From assembly GCF_964340395.1 (NCBI RefSeq), contig NC_135555.1:20617447-20681446 (forward strand): 64,000 nt of DNA, given 5' to 3'. The notes beneath the pieces are model-generated. The model saw nothing but the letters and a program-made list of their open reading frames with translations, did no database searches and was not told the DNA's origin. Positions 31,071 to 44,012 of this stretch are shown in pieces (within the stretch, counting starts at the first letter, position 1; each line of letters opens with the position of its first letter). Origin of the DNA: Glandiceps talaboti. Taxonomy: Eukaryota > Hemichordata > Enteropneusta > Spengelidae. A program made the translations under genes and the position numbers.

Positions 31071-31697
31071 ACAAGTTCGCTTCTCCCTGTAATACCTGTT
31101 TCAGAAATGCGATTGGTTGTAGATTTCGAAATTGATTACAGACTGTAAAGTGATCCATGGTGATCAAATGATAGAATTGGCATTAGAGGTAAATAAAAAT
31201 AAATTTGTGAAACAGTTGAGATTTTCTGACTTGTTTCCTTGTTTGCTCATCTATCTTGCACGTATCGTGTGACACGGTGTTCATTTCTGTTTCCTCGTAG
31301 ACCTTTGCTCGGAATCTTGCACCGTGACGGTGGATTATTGTATTTGGTTCCAGGTAAGTCCGGGTATAAATCACTCAACTGAATTGGTACAATCATTCAA
31401 ACTATTTCCGTCATAGCCATCTAACAGTCTATAAAAGATTCCTCTGTGGCAATATGTCGACGAATAGATTGGTGCATCGGTGGAAAATGAAGCAACATAA
31501 ATATGTCTGTATTATTAAACTTGTATAGACACATTCATATCATATGATTTGCAACGAAAAGGTATTTGGGAGTGAACCAATGAAAGGACCCTTGTTCAAT
31601 CAAGCAATCGATCGACAGGCGTATCAATTAGTTTAATGATTGGCCTTTCAGTCGATATTTTTGTTATTCTTCAACAGACAGAGGCATCGATTATCCG

Positions 31698-31698
31698 A

Positions 31699-31739
<41 letters not shown>

Positions 31740-31746
31740 GTCCGCC

Positions 31747-31841
<95 letters not shown>

Positions 31842-31965
31842 GTGACTGTGTGTGTGTCTGTCTGTCTGTATGAATGTCTGCATCTGTATGTATGTATGTA
31901 TGTATGTATGTATGTATGTATGTATGTATGTATGTATGTATGTATGTATGTATGTATGTATGCAA
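31698..31965 (+). repeat. Compound ATCT/GTCT/TATG tetranucleotide array
   Basis: (ATCT)n, (GTCT)n, (ATCT)n again, a TGTG/TCTG bridge, then (TATG)n to about 31962. Tyr-Leu-Ser-Ile and Thr-Tyr-Ile-His open frames within it are artefacts. Confidence 0.95.
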
Positions 31966-32700
31966 GTGTATGTTAAAATTCATTACCGCTCTGAAAATAT
32001 TTTGATTTTGTAAATATTGCATAAAATTAGCGACTTGGGTTTAATGCTCTTAATTAATTACTACACGTACAGAATGCACAGTACTGTTGCTACAACAACA
32101 AAAACGCAATTGTTTGTGTTAAACCGGAAACAATACTTTTTGCCGATGTACAGTCCGATTCAAACGTACATAACGCACCACGTTCTTACTATACATGTAG
32201 TATGCGTGCCATGTAAATAAACTATATACTCACGACTATACAACAAATTTATCTGTCAATAATACATACGTACTAGTATATGTTTTTCTCGAAATAAACA
32301 GAAACCAAGCAATTTGCAAATTACAATTTTACTATATTGACTAAATTGGTGAAAATCGCCTTCTGTGAACTAGTTTTGGAAATATTTAGGCGGAAATGAG
32401 TACAAATTACTCCTGTATCATAATCAACACACTCATGTATGTTATTGTTCGCAGGCAGTAGAAAAGGAAGTATCTATTGTGTCAGTAACACCTGCATGAC
32501 AGAATTTATTATTCAATTATGTTATTTCACATTGAATATAATATTCTCCAGGCCGTCCATTGGAAAATTAGTCTGACTCGGAAAAGCAGCAACCGTATAT
32601 ACACTATGACAGGTGGTCTCTTCTGCGCAGTCTCGAATGCCTATAATGAATAATGTATCACGTATTAACAGCCACAGATCTCTCGTGACCATATATGTCA
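31966..32700. other. Upstream flank of the coactosin gene, nothing coding seen
   Basis: AT-rich sequence without splice-bounded coding segments or recognised repeat families. Confidence 0.4.
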
Positions 32701-32912
32701 GTGGCATTGTCTGATGTCGATTTCCATCAGGCTAATGCCACGTGACTCACCCGGCTTGTTCACCGGTTTTGCTCATTGACAGCCCCTCCCAGTCATTCAC
32801 CGTTCCAAGTATACTAGTACACACACACCCGCAGCCTCAGCAGGATACATACGACTTCAGGCATACGGACCAAGATTTTTTCACCGATTTTTACTCTAAA
32901 ATACAGAAAACC
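32700..32912 (+). promoter_or_regulatory. Probable coactosin promoter and 5' UTR
   Basis: The stretch includes a CACGTG E-box near 32738. It also has an imperfect stem-loop formed by GTGGCATT...CTGATG (about 32702-32717) with CATCAG...AATGCCAC (about 32726-32741). A pyrimidine- and CA-rich stretch leads to the start codon. No upstream in-frame ATG was noted. Position and motifs only; the transcription start is unknown. Confidence 0.4.
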
Positions 32913-35234
32913 ATGGCAACAATCGACAGAGAAGCGCTGAATGAAGCTTACAATGATGTCAGAGACGATAAAACAGAGACAAAGTGGTAAGTGCCGGCAG
33001 GCGAGAGGGGGGGGGGGGAGGGGAGGTGATTACCACCTCATGATACGGTTAACGGTTGGACACATACTAACGGTCGAACATACATACAACGGACACCTGT
33101 GAAGAGAAATCGCCCGGGCTCAAGTCTGCGATGTCAATATGTGTTTTAACACAGGTGAGGTGTAACACTTTAACGTTTTCTCTGATTACAGGGCGGTGTT
33201 CAAATATAATGATACGGGTATTGGACACGACTGTTCTGGAACGGAATTCGAAGATTTCCAGTCGAAATTTACAGGTATGTGTAACACAATAGTAAGAATA
33301 AAACATACACACATTTTACGATGAGAAAATTCCTTAATCAAATCGCGAACTGGGAAACGCCTCTATAGAACTATTTGTTGACCTTTGATCAGTTTTTAGG
33401 ATAGCCTTTATACAGACACGTTTTTCATCTGTTCTGATCGAATAAAAGAGATGTAGAAAGGGGCTTTTTACCAATGTATTGAGAGTTTTAATAGCCTATG
33501 TTTGAAGTAATTTCACGGCGAGTGTATGTACAGTTCGTGTTATGTGGAATTTCTATGCGACATTCGTGTTAGTCTATTCACCGTTTATGTGCAGGTATTG
33601 TGTTATCATTTTGTTTGCTAATATTTCATTGATTCTCTTGTGTTTATATTGAATAATGTTGATTGGAACATGAAACGTTGACCTTACCTATCATTACATG
33701 TATGGATGTTGACACGCATACACGATCGTTGTACATGTATTAATAACTGTGAACCGTTTCTGTGTATTTCAGACGAGGAGCGTGCCTTCGGGTTTCTTCG
33801 TGTCGAGACTGGCGATGAGATGAGTAAACGTGCCAAGTTTACATTCATTACTTGGATCGGCAATCAAGTTAGTCCTCTCAAGAAAGCTAAAGTGAGCACA
33901 GATAAGGGACACGTTAAACAAATTATTCAGGTGAGTTTTATTAAAACGTTAATTTACTCTGAGCCTGTACGCTAGTTTCCTGGTGTGATTCTGACGGATA
34001 CACTGGTATGTTTGCAAAAAAAAATTACGTTGGCGTCGTCGTCCGTCCATCCGCCATGCCAGGCGACATTAGAATGGGGTCACATTGCATCGTGCTTGCA
34101 CCGTTATTACGTAAACTCAGTGACAATGTCCTTTGACACTGCGGAAGTACCCATTCATCGAGGCATGGTGTCATTGAGTGACAGCAGGGTGTTTTATGTA
34201 CTACGCCTTTGACCTTTTCGATCGATCGCTCTATCAAGACATCAGAAAATTAAGCAAACAAAGTCTCACTGCAGTTCTGCTTTTATATATGTCCTCGTAA
34301 AAAAATAGAGATATTTCTCAGACTTGATTTGAACGGTGACTTCCTGACATGGCATGGCATAGCTTCTATTTTACCATGGAAGTTATACTCCATGCAAATT
34401 CGTTTACATTATCGAACGTGATGAGTAGTTCCCTTTTTAGTGACAATGGCCTTCAAGTTGCTTTTCTGATTTTATCAGAGCGGATTTCCCGACTAAGTTA
34501 AACAAAATTTGTGGATGATTTTTCTCCAAAAACTGTGATGGTCTTGTGAGAGAGTGTACTAGTAGTAGTTTGAATAAATGAATAGAACAGCCACCTTGAG
34601 CAAGATCTGCGACAAGGAACTGAGAACACCAACAGGGTAATTTGTCAGCTCTTGGGGCGGGGCTGGGGGGGGGGGGGGTCCGAATTTTAGTAATGTTCAG
34701 AAGTGAGTCGGGATAACTGAGGAAGGGTGTTAGTGTGAATGTGTGGTCTTATTTGACTATTTCATCTCAACAATTACACAATTTTATATCTTTCTAACAA
34801 TTGTTATCAATCGTAACCGTGATGTCTCTAACATAAAAGTTGGGCAAGTATATATTATAATGAATGAATGCAATGACATACGTTTTGGATGTACCAAATT
34901 CACCGTGACCATAGTATAGAGATATGTGAACGTATAAACCTATCGTAACTACAAGTTACAACGATAATACGAGATAAGGTTTATGCAAGTATTTATTGAT
35001 TTAGATAAAATAGTGATCTCAAGTCGGTCCATTGTCACTTTACATATATCAGTTTTGAATTACAACGTTGGGATGTTCGAAATACAGCGGCGTGGTTACT
35101 AACACTATGGTCATTGGCAAAGTTCATTATAATGATCAGGAATCTCAGTCTCAGGTATTGTCCGTATCATAGTGGTATCAAAAATATATCCACCAATCAC
35201 ACTTTGAATTGATAGAAACGGGAAATGCATGCCT

Positions 35235-35266
<32 letters not shown>

Positions 35267-35280
35267 TGTATGTATGTATG

Positions 35281-35312
<32 letters not shown>

Positions 35313-38300
35313 ATAAAATAAAATAAAATAAAATAAAATAAAATAAAATAAAATAAAATAGAAAATATACATATATAATTAAAATGAGATGAAATGGCGT
35401 AAAATAAAATAAGGAGAAATGAATTGAAATAAAACAAAATACATGTAAATGTCACGTTACTCAGATAGTCGTGCCGACGAATACATGTGTAAACTGATCG
35501 GGTCATGACACGTCGCAAGGTGCGGCACTGACTTCCTGATCGGTAATCTGCATCCACGTCCCGTACATAGCATACACAATCTGATTAAAATCTGATGTTA
35601 GATAGGCTGGTTTTCCTGTATTTACCTTTATTCCATCGTTATTGCGTCTTTTACGTTAGTTTTTTTTTTCCTGGGTTGGAAAGGCGTTCGCCCAGGAAAA
35701 AAAAAAATAACGTAAAAGACGCAATAACGATGGAATAAAGCTAAATACAGGAAAACCAGCCTATCTAACATCAGATTTTAATCAGATTGATAGCATACAG
35801 TACTCGGAACAGGATTACACCGACATACCACGTGAACAGTTTACAGATTGTATCTCACAGTCACCACACATACACCTCATAATAGGCGATTGCAAATAGT
35901 ACTTTGATACAGAATCCCAATCTGTATATATACTTGGTCATTCGAAGCTCGCCACCATGTATCTCATTTGGATTGTCTCATCATCAGTCGTCAGTCAGTC
36001 AGTCAGTCAGTCAGTCAGGCTTCAATAGACATTTCGACCTTCTGTTGACCCCTAAGTCATTCTTCACAGATAAAAATCTGGACTTTCAATATAGGGAACT
36101 TTGTCGCTTGTACATGACAAATTCTATAACCTTTTTTTTCATATTTATATTTATGACTGATAGTTTTAAATATTTATTCTTTTTACTTTTTGAAACAATA
36201 TTATTGGGATAATACCTTGAATGATTGAGAGTTGCAGGGTGTGAATTTGTCAGACAAACCATTGTTGTGGAATGTGTGTCAATATTATTGGGATAGATAT
36301 GGGATCTTCTCACCACCCACGCTATACATGTAACGGGAAGCGGCGCCATTATTATATCATTGACTTCCTGGTGGTTTAAAAAAAATATACTTCCTTTTCT
36401 CAATCTGTGGGTGAAGTGATGTATCTGTAAATAATGAACTTCAACATCTACTATGATATAATAAAACAATTGAAAATTGATTCTGAAAATCAGTTCCAAG
36501 TCGTTCCCAAGCTTTTATTTTGGGTAGTACACGACAACCATAGACCGCACACGTGTACGTAGAAACTATATAAGTCTATATACTCTTAAGCGCAATCGTA
36601 TAAATCAAATTTTATATCAGACGTGGGTAATTTGCTTTTCCAGAACGAGTAGTGTCACTGTTGCGAGTGTCATAAATAACAATACAGCATATTAGAGGTC
36701 TGATTTCTATGTTTTGGGTACTGGTTGATTTCACACGCCATAAATCAGGCCTTTTTCTCAATTGATTATAAAGACATTTAGCGTAACGAAACGTAAAATG
36801 TCATCAATTTAAATTTACAAATTACCCAGTAATGAAAATATACACTCTTTCGTTTATAACCCATGTTCAGTCACAGCTTTTCCTAAGGCTATGAGACATA
36901 ACCGACAAAATGATTTTGTATTCGATGAGGAGTTGTCATATCCAGGCAGTCGAACCATCATGTAGTTTAATTAGTTAAAACCCCCCACATAATTTGAATT
37001 CCAGATATTTGCAAGTCACTGATAATTAGATTTACCTCACCAGAGGTCAAATGTCACCTGTGGCTGTTCTGAAACGACCACAGAAGGCCTGGGGTCGTAG
37101 AGATACTAATTCACTAATTGTGATAGAGCGATATGTTAATTGTAGAATTCGTGATAAAATCAAGATATAGTAAAATATATGTTGGTGCAGAAGTCAAAAG
37201 ATAATGCAGTCCCTAACATAAAGTAGTAAACGTTAATCTCTGACGTTTCGAATGAAAATTCTTAAACTGTTTACATGTAACCTATTCCTTCTCTCTACGT
37301 GTAGTTTTTGTCCGGGTTTGTTTGAATGTTTTATTTGTAATATAAACACAAATATGTCATCATATTATGAATGAAAATAATTCTACGGTCGCTTATTCTG
37401 AAAACATGGTTTTGTGCACTCACATATACACATACATACATACCTGCTAGCCTAGTGCTATCCGTGGCATCATGGAATCGCACGATATTTCGGGGTCAAG
37501 AGATGAGTCGATACGACGACTGGCACGGATAGATCTAGACTACATACCGACACACACACACACACACACACATAGGCAGACAGACAGACAGACAGACAAA
37601 AGCTTTGACTTTCGAAATACAAAATGTGAAGAGAAAAAATGCACACAAAAAATCGACATGACCGAAAATGTAAATTTATCTACTGTAGGCGTTTTAGTAA
37701 ACAGTATTTTAAATAAAAGACTAAACATGTCGATGTAACTATTGTAACCATTCACCAACCCCAAACTAAACCCATACAATACTATTAAATAGCAATGTCC
37801 CTTTGATAACGTCGTCAACATAGATGCATGTTACTAAGCAAACATTTGCCGACTCCTTGCAAACCTCAAGCCGTTGACGTTTGATATAATATTTGAACAC
37901 ACGATTATGTTCTGCTCAAAGTCCAGAATTCTGTGTCTCTGTTAATTTTACCGTTTTCATCTAATTTATTTAACAGTCTGCATAATTCTCAAATTCGGGA
38001 AATTGATTACTTTATCAAAATGCGACACGGTTCTTTACAAAGAGTGTAAAACGGAAGAAGAACAAATTTGACGCGACATGTTCATTAGTATCGTTGGATT
38101 ATAGACGACAGACTCAAGTGAACTGTAATGAATTGATTGCGTACTGAATAATCACACATGATGAATTACGCCCTCAACACGTACCCAGGTAGCGTCGATG
38201 AGTCATACGACTCTAGTAGCATTACCGGGGATATTTTCGATTTACTGTAGTGTCACAGTGCAAATACAAAATATTGCAATAGATTGAAAGGTGTCCAGTA

Positions 38301-40020
38301 TAAATACAACACATTCCATACCCCTAATATAAATATTTCATAGAAATGAGTAGATACACAGTCCGATTAACAACATCTGAAATAGTGAGTGGGAGGGAAT
38401 GACTTGTGTTTAACTCCTCGTTGATATTTCTCTGTAATCAGTTATGCTTTGGTGTGATAACTCGAAGTCCAAAATTAATATATACAAAATACATCAAAAG
38501 GTCGAAAACTGGTTTTCAAAAATACAACGGATTGACTCAATTTACTTTATTCAGAAGGATAATGTGCTCGTCTTTTGACACCTGACATGGTAGAATTTGC
38601 CATTTCCATTTTGCGATTATTTAGTTTTGGTTTTACTTGAGGTGATTTTTGACATTTAGGTGTTACTCATAGTGGATGTCTGTAGTTCACTTTGATATGT
38701 CGGTGAATTATCAGTATTTGTAAAACATGAAGACGTTAGCGACTCTATCTGACCCCATGATTAGTGAATTTTCAGATGAAAAGTTGACCCATGTTTAGGG
38801 ATTGTTTCACGAAAAGAAGTGACACATTTGGGCAGCAAATATTGTATCCCTTTCTATGCGGGTACCCCAAAGAATGTAGACGTTGTATTTGATAAATTAG
38901 AATGTCAAAGAAACCAAAACTAGCCTCTCAGTTGAATGTTATAAATATGAAACGTGATCACTACGACCATCTGTGTGATAGAACAGGTGACACACGTCTG
39001 TTAAATTCTCCCTATATTATCTTGAGTGAAAAACCGTATAATTACCTTTGAATTCTTAAACATCCTGAAAGCGGTTGAGTGATACACTTTGATTGTTGCC
39101 TTTTGAAATCTGAACATCCTTACTGTGGTTTTAAACAATGCAATATCAAACGACTGTGAATGAAATGTACATGCTTCCGACACTTGACTTGCATAACTAT
39201 ACACCGATCACCTGCATATCCTGAAATAGACATCCTGAAATGAACATACAAACAATGTCGTGCTTAATCATGTAGTCAAAGCGTCTCAATACGTTAGCAA
39301 TTGATTTTTTTACACAGTTCTTGATGCTCATTATTGTGTATATCGTGTTGTGCTCGGACGACTGGGAATCTACCATCGTCGACGCCATTCTAATTTACAT
39401 AATACAATATATACATGTACGTGCACATCCATATATACCGGGCAAGAGAATATACACAATATACCTACATATATTTTCCTAATTTTTTTTGTACATTTTC
39501 CAAAAATCAGTCTTGACAATGGAACACTATGCAGTACATGATCCGAGGCCTGTGCATTTTGTTGATAATTAAATATTAATTTGCATAGTATATAATACTA
39601 CTCATATATACAGCTGGCATAGATATATACCAGGTGTCCTCCTTTTGTAAACTAGGTGTATACGTACAGATCAAGAAACCGAACGTATTGAATTCGTAAC
39701 TTTCACCTTTAAGGTACGTCGTGACGGGGAGCTCTCACACATCAAGGAGGCCGGTGAGGGCGGAACGACATGACGTATCTTACAGTCTACATAATAATTT
39801 CTTCGTCCCATACAAAGTTAGAGCATGTACACGACTCCGAGTTGTTGTCTGAGACCTTTTAACATTCAATATTTCATCCGGTTTTTGTTTTGTTTTGTTT
39901 TTGTTGCAGAATTTCGCAAAAGAACTTATGATCAGTGACCTTAACGACCTTGAAGAAGACCTTATCAAAGAAGAAGTTCAAAAGGCAGGTGGTGCAAACT
40001 ACGGCACTGGGGCAAGATAG
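32913..40020 (+). CDS. COTL1: Coactosin-like protein (ADF-homology actin-binding protein), complete
   Basis: Coactosin-like proteins carry a single ADF-H domain, bind F-actin and counteract capping; the vertebrate protein also binds 5-lipoxygenase. Four exons, 32913-32986, 33192-33274, 33773-33930 and 39910-40020 (stop TAG), have GT-AG borders and phases joining to 141 residues; human COTL1 has 142. Start: AAACCATGG, a strong context. Matching segments: EAYNDVRDDKTETKWAVFKY; FGFLRVETGDEMSKRAKFTF; ITWIGNQVSPLKKAK; QNFAKELMISD; LEEDLIKEEVQKAGGANYG. The basic KRAKF and LKKAK stretches correspond to the actin-binding surface. Intron 3 (33931-39909) is unusually long for so small a gene and contains microsatellites and a young hairpin element. 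Confidence 0.97.
34010..35230. other. Coactosin intron 3, left part
   Basis: No internal exon was recognised. A G-rich run at about 34656-34679 could form a G-quadruplex. A GTCGTCGTCCGTCCATCCG-type word near 34035 resembles one at 58440. Confidence 0.4.
35235..35361 (+). repeat. Compound (TATG)n-(AAAAT)n microsatellite
   Basis: About 18 TATG units are followed directly by about 10 AAATA units, in coactosin intron 3. Confidence 0.95.
35577..35789. mobile_element. 213-bp foldback MITE with 10-bp target-site duplication
   Basis: Two 99-bp arms (35577-35675 and 35691-35789) are inverted copies of each other with about two mismatches, around a 15-base loop. The ends are CAATCTGATT...AATCAGATTG. 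The direct repeat ATAGCATACA flanks the element exactly at 35567-35576 and 35790-35799. A 9-11 bp duplication is typical of Mutator-like (MULE) transposition. There is no coding capacity, so it is non-autonomous. Arm and target-repeat perfection point to a very recent insertion. The transcript would fold into a long near-perfect hairpin. Confidence 0.9.
35990..36020 (+). repeat. (CAGT)n microsatellite
   Basis: About seven CAGT units in coactosin intron 3. Confidence 0.85.
36021..37540. other. Coactosin intron 3, middle part
   Basis: No exon, RNA gene or named repeat was recognised. A CAATATTATTGGGATA word occurs twice near 36195 and 36280. Confidence 0.4.
37548..37600 (+). repeat. (CA)n-(CAGA)n microsatellite
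   Basis: A short CA run followed by about six CAGA units, in coactosin intron 3. The rest of the intron to 39909 shows no recognisable feature. Confidence 0.85.
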
Positions 40021-40208
40021 TTACCATAGCAACGTTGTGTTTCCTTTTCTTTTTTTGCCAGCATGCGTGTGGTCATCCATGGTCTCATCAGAACATGTTG
40101 CCATCATCGTTTAATTTTATTTTTTTAGTTTCTTTCGTTTTTTCTCTCTCTCCGTAAAACTGTGTGTTTTTGTCACCTTAAAAAAGTTTTCAAACAATAG
40201 CGTTGAAT

Positions 40209-40214
40209 GAATAA
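40209..40214 (+). promoter_or_regulatory. Candidate polyadenylation signal of coactosin
   Basis: AATAAA 189 bases after the stop codon; a second AATAAA lies near 40282. Confidence 0.5.
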
Positions 40215-40489
40215 ATTCTGTTGTTGGTTATTTTCAGGATGATAAAACTATTGAAGGAAATTTAGTGAATGCCAACTTCTGAAATAAATTATGTTCCGAT
40301 TTCAATCTTACCATGCGGCAAAGTGTTAGAGTAACCTAATCCCGGTGGTATTTAAAGCGTTTTTTTTTCGATGTCATCTTCAAACTATAACCTTGCAATT
40401 GGCCAAAAAACCTTACACATTGCCGCAAAATATTTTTTCTGGGAAATTTGTAATTGGAAATTTTAAAAGTCAAACATATATTTTAATGG

Positions 40490-40600
40490 TGACGTCATTT
40501 GAATGAGTGACGTCACGGAAGTTATGACGTCACGATTTGTCACTGACGTTGCTGTAACGTCACTGAAATTGACACGCGACATGACGTCACTGTGATGACT
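40490..40600. promoter_or_regulatory. Cluster of CRE palindromes (TGACGTCA)
   Basis: Four perfect TGACGTCA sites at 40490, 40508, 40525 and 40582, with a near-match TAACGTCA at 40555 and half sites between them, fall within 110 bp. TGACGTCA is the full binding site of CREB/ATF bZIP proteins. It lies just beyond the likely coactosin 3' end and may be an enhancer, the promoter of an unseen transcript, or an unrecognised repeat. Confidence 0.45.
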
Positions 40601-40978
40601 ATGACGCTACTGTAATTGACAAAGGTTTCATTAAACCATGCTGAATAAAATCTTCAACCGTAGAAAATTGTCTATGGTTTATTTAGTTTTCCACGTCTTT
40701 GGTATTTTCAGAAAGAGAGTACTCATAACTTTGATTTAAATTATGTTAATTAGAAGTAAATATATTTACATTTGAGCAATGTTAGTTTCATTTCACCAGA
40801 TTCTAAATTCATTAAAAATTCTTGAATTTTCCAACAGTTATTTGTGTATATTATAATATTGTGTTTTTGTGTGTGTTTAAATTTTCATTGGGTATCAATA
40901 CATGACTATCACTCACGCTTGGCCATATGTACAACCATAGGAGTGTAGCTGGGTGGAGTTACTGCTGAATGTTGTTGT

Positions 40979-41027
40979 GGTTTGTGTTTGTGTTTGTGTT
41001 TGTGTTTGTGTTTGTGTTTGTGTTTGG
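40979..41027 (+). repeat. (TTTGTG)n hexanucleotide repeat
   Basis: About eight perfect TTTGTG units. Confidence 0.9.
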
Positions 41028-43285
41028 CGTGTTGCTAGGTGATGGTGATGTCAATGGGTGTGGCCTTTGTGAGTGACGCATCTATAATATGGTGTTATCG
41101 GGAAGATGGTTGTGTCCAACCAGTCAACGAATACCTCAACCAATAGACCCACTGGTGGAGGGTCTATACTCAACCTTACTTGGTTTGCCGGACTTTGCCG
41201 ACTTGGACCCTGAACATTTTTCCTTATGTATTTAGAGGACAAATAACCCAAAACGGTGTGAAATTCAGAGAAAATGATAAAAAAAATTATACACAAATTG
41301 CAATTTCAACAAGATATTCTGAACATTTGATAAATCAACACCAACTCTGCCTATTTTTGAAACTTTGGTATATAATTGGACCTTTATAGACGCTTTCAGA
41401 TTGCCCTCGTAAACCAAAATGTCAACATTTCTCAAGTTTTCATTTAGCCTCGTTCTACAGATATTTTTATGAACTCATTTGCATATAATTTGTGATGTCA
41501 TTAAGATTATGTAAATCCTAATTCAATTTCAACGAAGTTTCTTTAACCACATTCGAATATATAAAACAAATCACCGACTGAAATTAACCTAAATTCGAGT
41601 GTTAACGTGAATTATGATCAATTTATTCCACAAACTACTTTAAGGGTTACATATTGTGTTTTGTGTGTTGATGATTTATCAAGAACGTACTGATCAGGAC
41701 TATTTTATAACAGCTCTGCATGCCCGGTGGCAGCACCCCCCCCCGAAAAAAAAGATTATAGTAAGTTAGAATTAATTCAGAGTATTTGAGTGACGTCATC
41801 TACTTTACATCTAAGTGGATCTTGTGTAAACCTACAATGTAATCGCGGTCACACGTAACTTAAATTTGGAAGTTGCTCAATTACAAATGCTTAAGTAAAT
41901 ATGAGACCCATATCTAATTTTGCAGAGCTATCGCAGTTGCTGGTAGTAATTTCAAATTCAAAAACTTATCCATGTGCTCTCTCGGCTTGATGCGGAGAGC
42001 TAGAGTCGTTGACAGGGATACGGTCAAGTCCCTGGTCTATGTCAGCCTGAAATCGCGGATCGCCTGTTCTTTCTTTGAAAACAAATATAATCTATATTCT
42101 TTCCATTTTGAAAATTGGACTTTATTTCATATTGTAAATCATCGAAGAGAAGATTTCAAAAATACCTTCAAAGTCATGACACACAAGCTTTCGCGATTTC
42201 TACAACTTCCTCTAGTAGTAAATTAGGTCCCCGAAAGTGAGTAGTTCCAACTGAGATGAGTTCTTGTAAAACATAATATGACTTTCTCGAGGCTAATAGA
42301 CTTACACATCTTTGAGTATCGTGAGATTTTGCACCATATGCTGAACGACGACATCGAATTTGATGATCCATGCATTGATCAATACACGACTGATCTGCTC
42401 AGTTCGTTAAAACGCTGGAAATATAACGAAAATCGATTTTGGAATGACGCCCTCTACGGGCGTTTTCCTTTTGCATCAAGTTGTATAATTTTCGAGCAAC
42501 GACGGTCATAGATTCGAATATATACATATTACCTTTAATGAGATTGTAGTTCTATATACGTATTTGGGTTCATTGTTAGACAATAAGTTGAGACGGGAGA
42601 ATAACACAGGGTCAGCAGCGCCATTGACTGAGACCGTAATTAGTTATTCATTACACTTTCCTAATAAAAAGTTGATACACTCGGGGCCTTCGGTGATCTT
42701 CGGTAATCCGAACCGAGTCAGTGGGTAGGGACTATATAACAGAGAAACAACTACTTTTGCTACTATTCTAGCCGATGCACGCAATATTTTGGAGTATTAA
42801 CCCAATTCCCTTTGTTTTTAGGCTAAAATAAACACAATTAATAGCTAAAGAAATCATAACCATTTCATGTACAGTTTAAAGAAACTGAGTTTCTTCAAAA
42901 TTGACTAGAAGATGTTAATGCTCGTCCATAGAATTTCAGTTTTGAAGTCGATCCAAGTCATGTCAAACGTCGATAATACCAACAATATGACGAACCTGTC
43001 GTCCAGATATTGGACTTTGAGTAAAATCACTTTTGCTGGTCTTTCAGTTCTGGATCTTTCTTTGAAACAACTGTTCTATTTTCTTTCTAGATTTCAGAAT
43101 GATGACGTCATTATGCAGTTACTGCGCATGCACGTGTACAGTTTATTAGTAAAGAGAATTAGATGGCATTCAATAAAATAAATTTTGATGGTCAATACCC
43201 CTGGAAAATGACCCAAATCAAGTGTATCAACCCTGGCCCAGGCAACCGGTCACAAATGAATCTACCCTGCGCGAGCTTATGAGCT
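41028..43285. other. Gene-free stretch between coactosin and the satellite
   Basis: Open frames at 41972-42226 and 42278-42511 (plus strand) lie close together, but neither has a recognisable domain or clear splice borders. The first is faintly reminiscent of a LINE reverse-transcriptase tail, too weakly to call. Confidence 0.35.
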
Positions 43286-43294
43286 TTGCCTACG

Positions 43295-43990
43295 GAACTG
43301 GAATACGGAACTGGAATGACAGCATTTACAATGGGTAAACGGTGGAATGACACCCTTTTTTGCTATTAGTTAGTTGAATGACACCCTCTGCACCGTAAAT
43401 CCAGTGGAATGACAGCCACTATATTAATTAAGTGGAATGACAGCATTTTCAATGCTTTGGAACTGGAATGACAACATTTCCAGTATGTAAACAGTGGAAT
43501 AACACCCTTTTTCAAAGCATTGGAAATGCTGTCATTCCACTTATCTTATAGAGTGGCAGCTGTCATTCCACTGGTTTTACAGTTCAGAGGGTGTCATTCA
43601 ACGAACTGAATGTAGAAAAGGGTGTCATTCCACTGTTTACATACTGGAAATGTTGTCATTCCAGTTCCAAAACATTGAAAATGCTGTTATTCCATTTATT
43701 GTATAGAGTGGCGGCTGTCATTCCACTGGATTTACAGTGCAGAGGGTGTCATCCAACTAACTAATTGCAGAAAAGGGTGTCATTCCACTGTTTACATACT
43801 GGAAATGTTGTCATTCCAGTTCCAAAACATTGAAAATGCTGTCATTCCATTTAATTTATAGAGTGGCGGCTGTCATTCCACTGGTTTTACAATGCAGAGG
43901 GTGTCATTCAACTAACTGCATACAGAAAAGGATGTCATTCCACTGTTTACACACTGTAAATGCTGTTATTAGTTTTCTGTCATTCGGGTT
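43295..43990. repeat. Head-to-head satellite built on the word GTCATTCCA
   Basis: A ~156-bp unit contains about five variants of GTCATTCCA separated by distinct linkers (CTGTTTACATACTGGAAATG, TTCCAAAACATTGAAAATGC, AGAGTGGCGGC, CAGAGGG). From 43295 to about 43512 the unit runs on the minus strand (TGGAATGAC). From about 43515 to 43990 it runs on the plus strand for roughly 2.7 copies. The two arms meet with almost no spacer, making a palindrome of about 200 bp per arm. It directly adjoins the TIR element copy starting at 44013. Confidence 0.85.
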
Positions 43991-44012
43991 GTCATTCGTT
44001 TTAGTGTCACCC

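Noticed and set aside
31183-31374. 63-residue minus-strand frame in the GINS3-coactosin interval
   Set aside because: Fairly polar and plausible by eye, but with no family, splice or start-context support.
34656-34679. G-rich run as a regulatory G-quadruplex
   Set aside because: Only a single homopolymer-like run with no conservation evidence; noted but not claimed as functional.
41972-42511. Two nearby plus-strand frames of 84 and 77 residues
   Set aside because: Only a faint resemblance to LINE reverse-transcriptase tails; no conserved catalytic motif and no splice borders.
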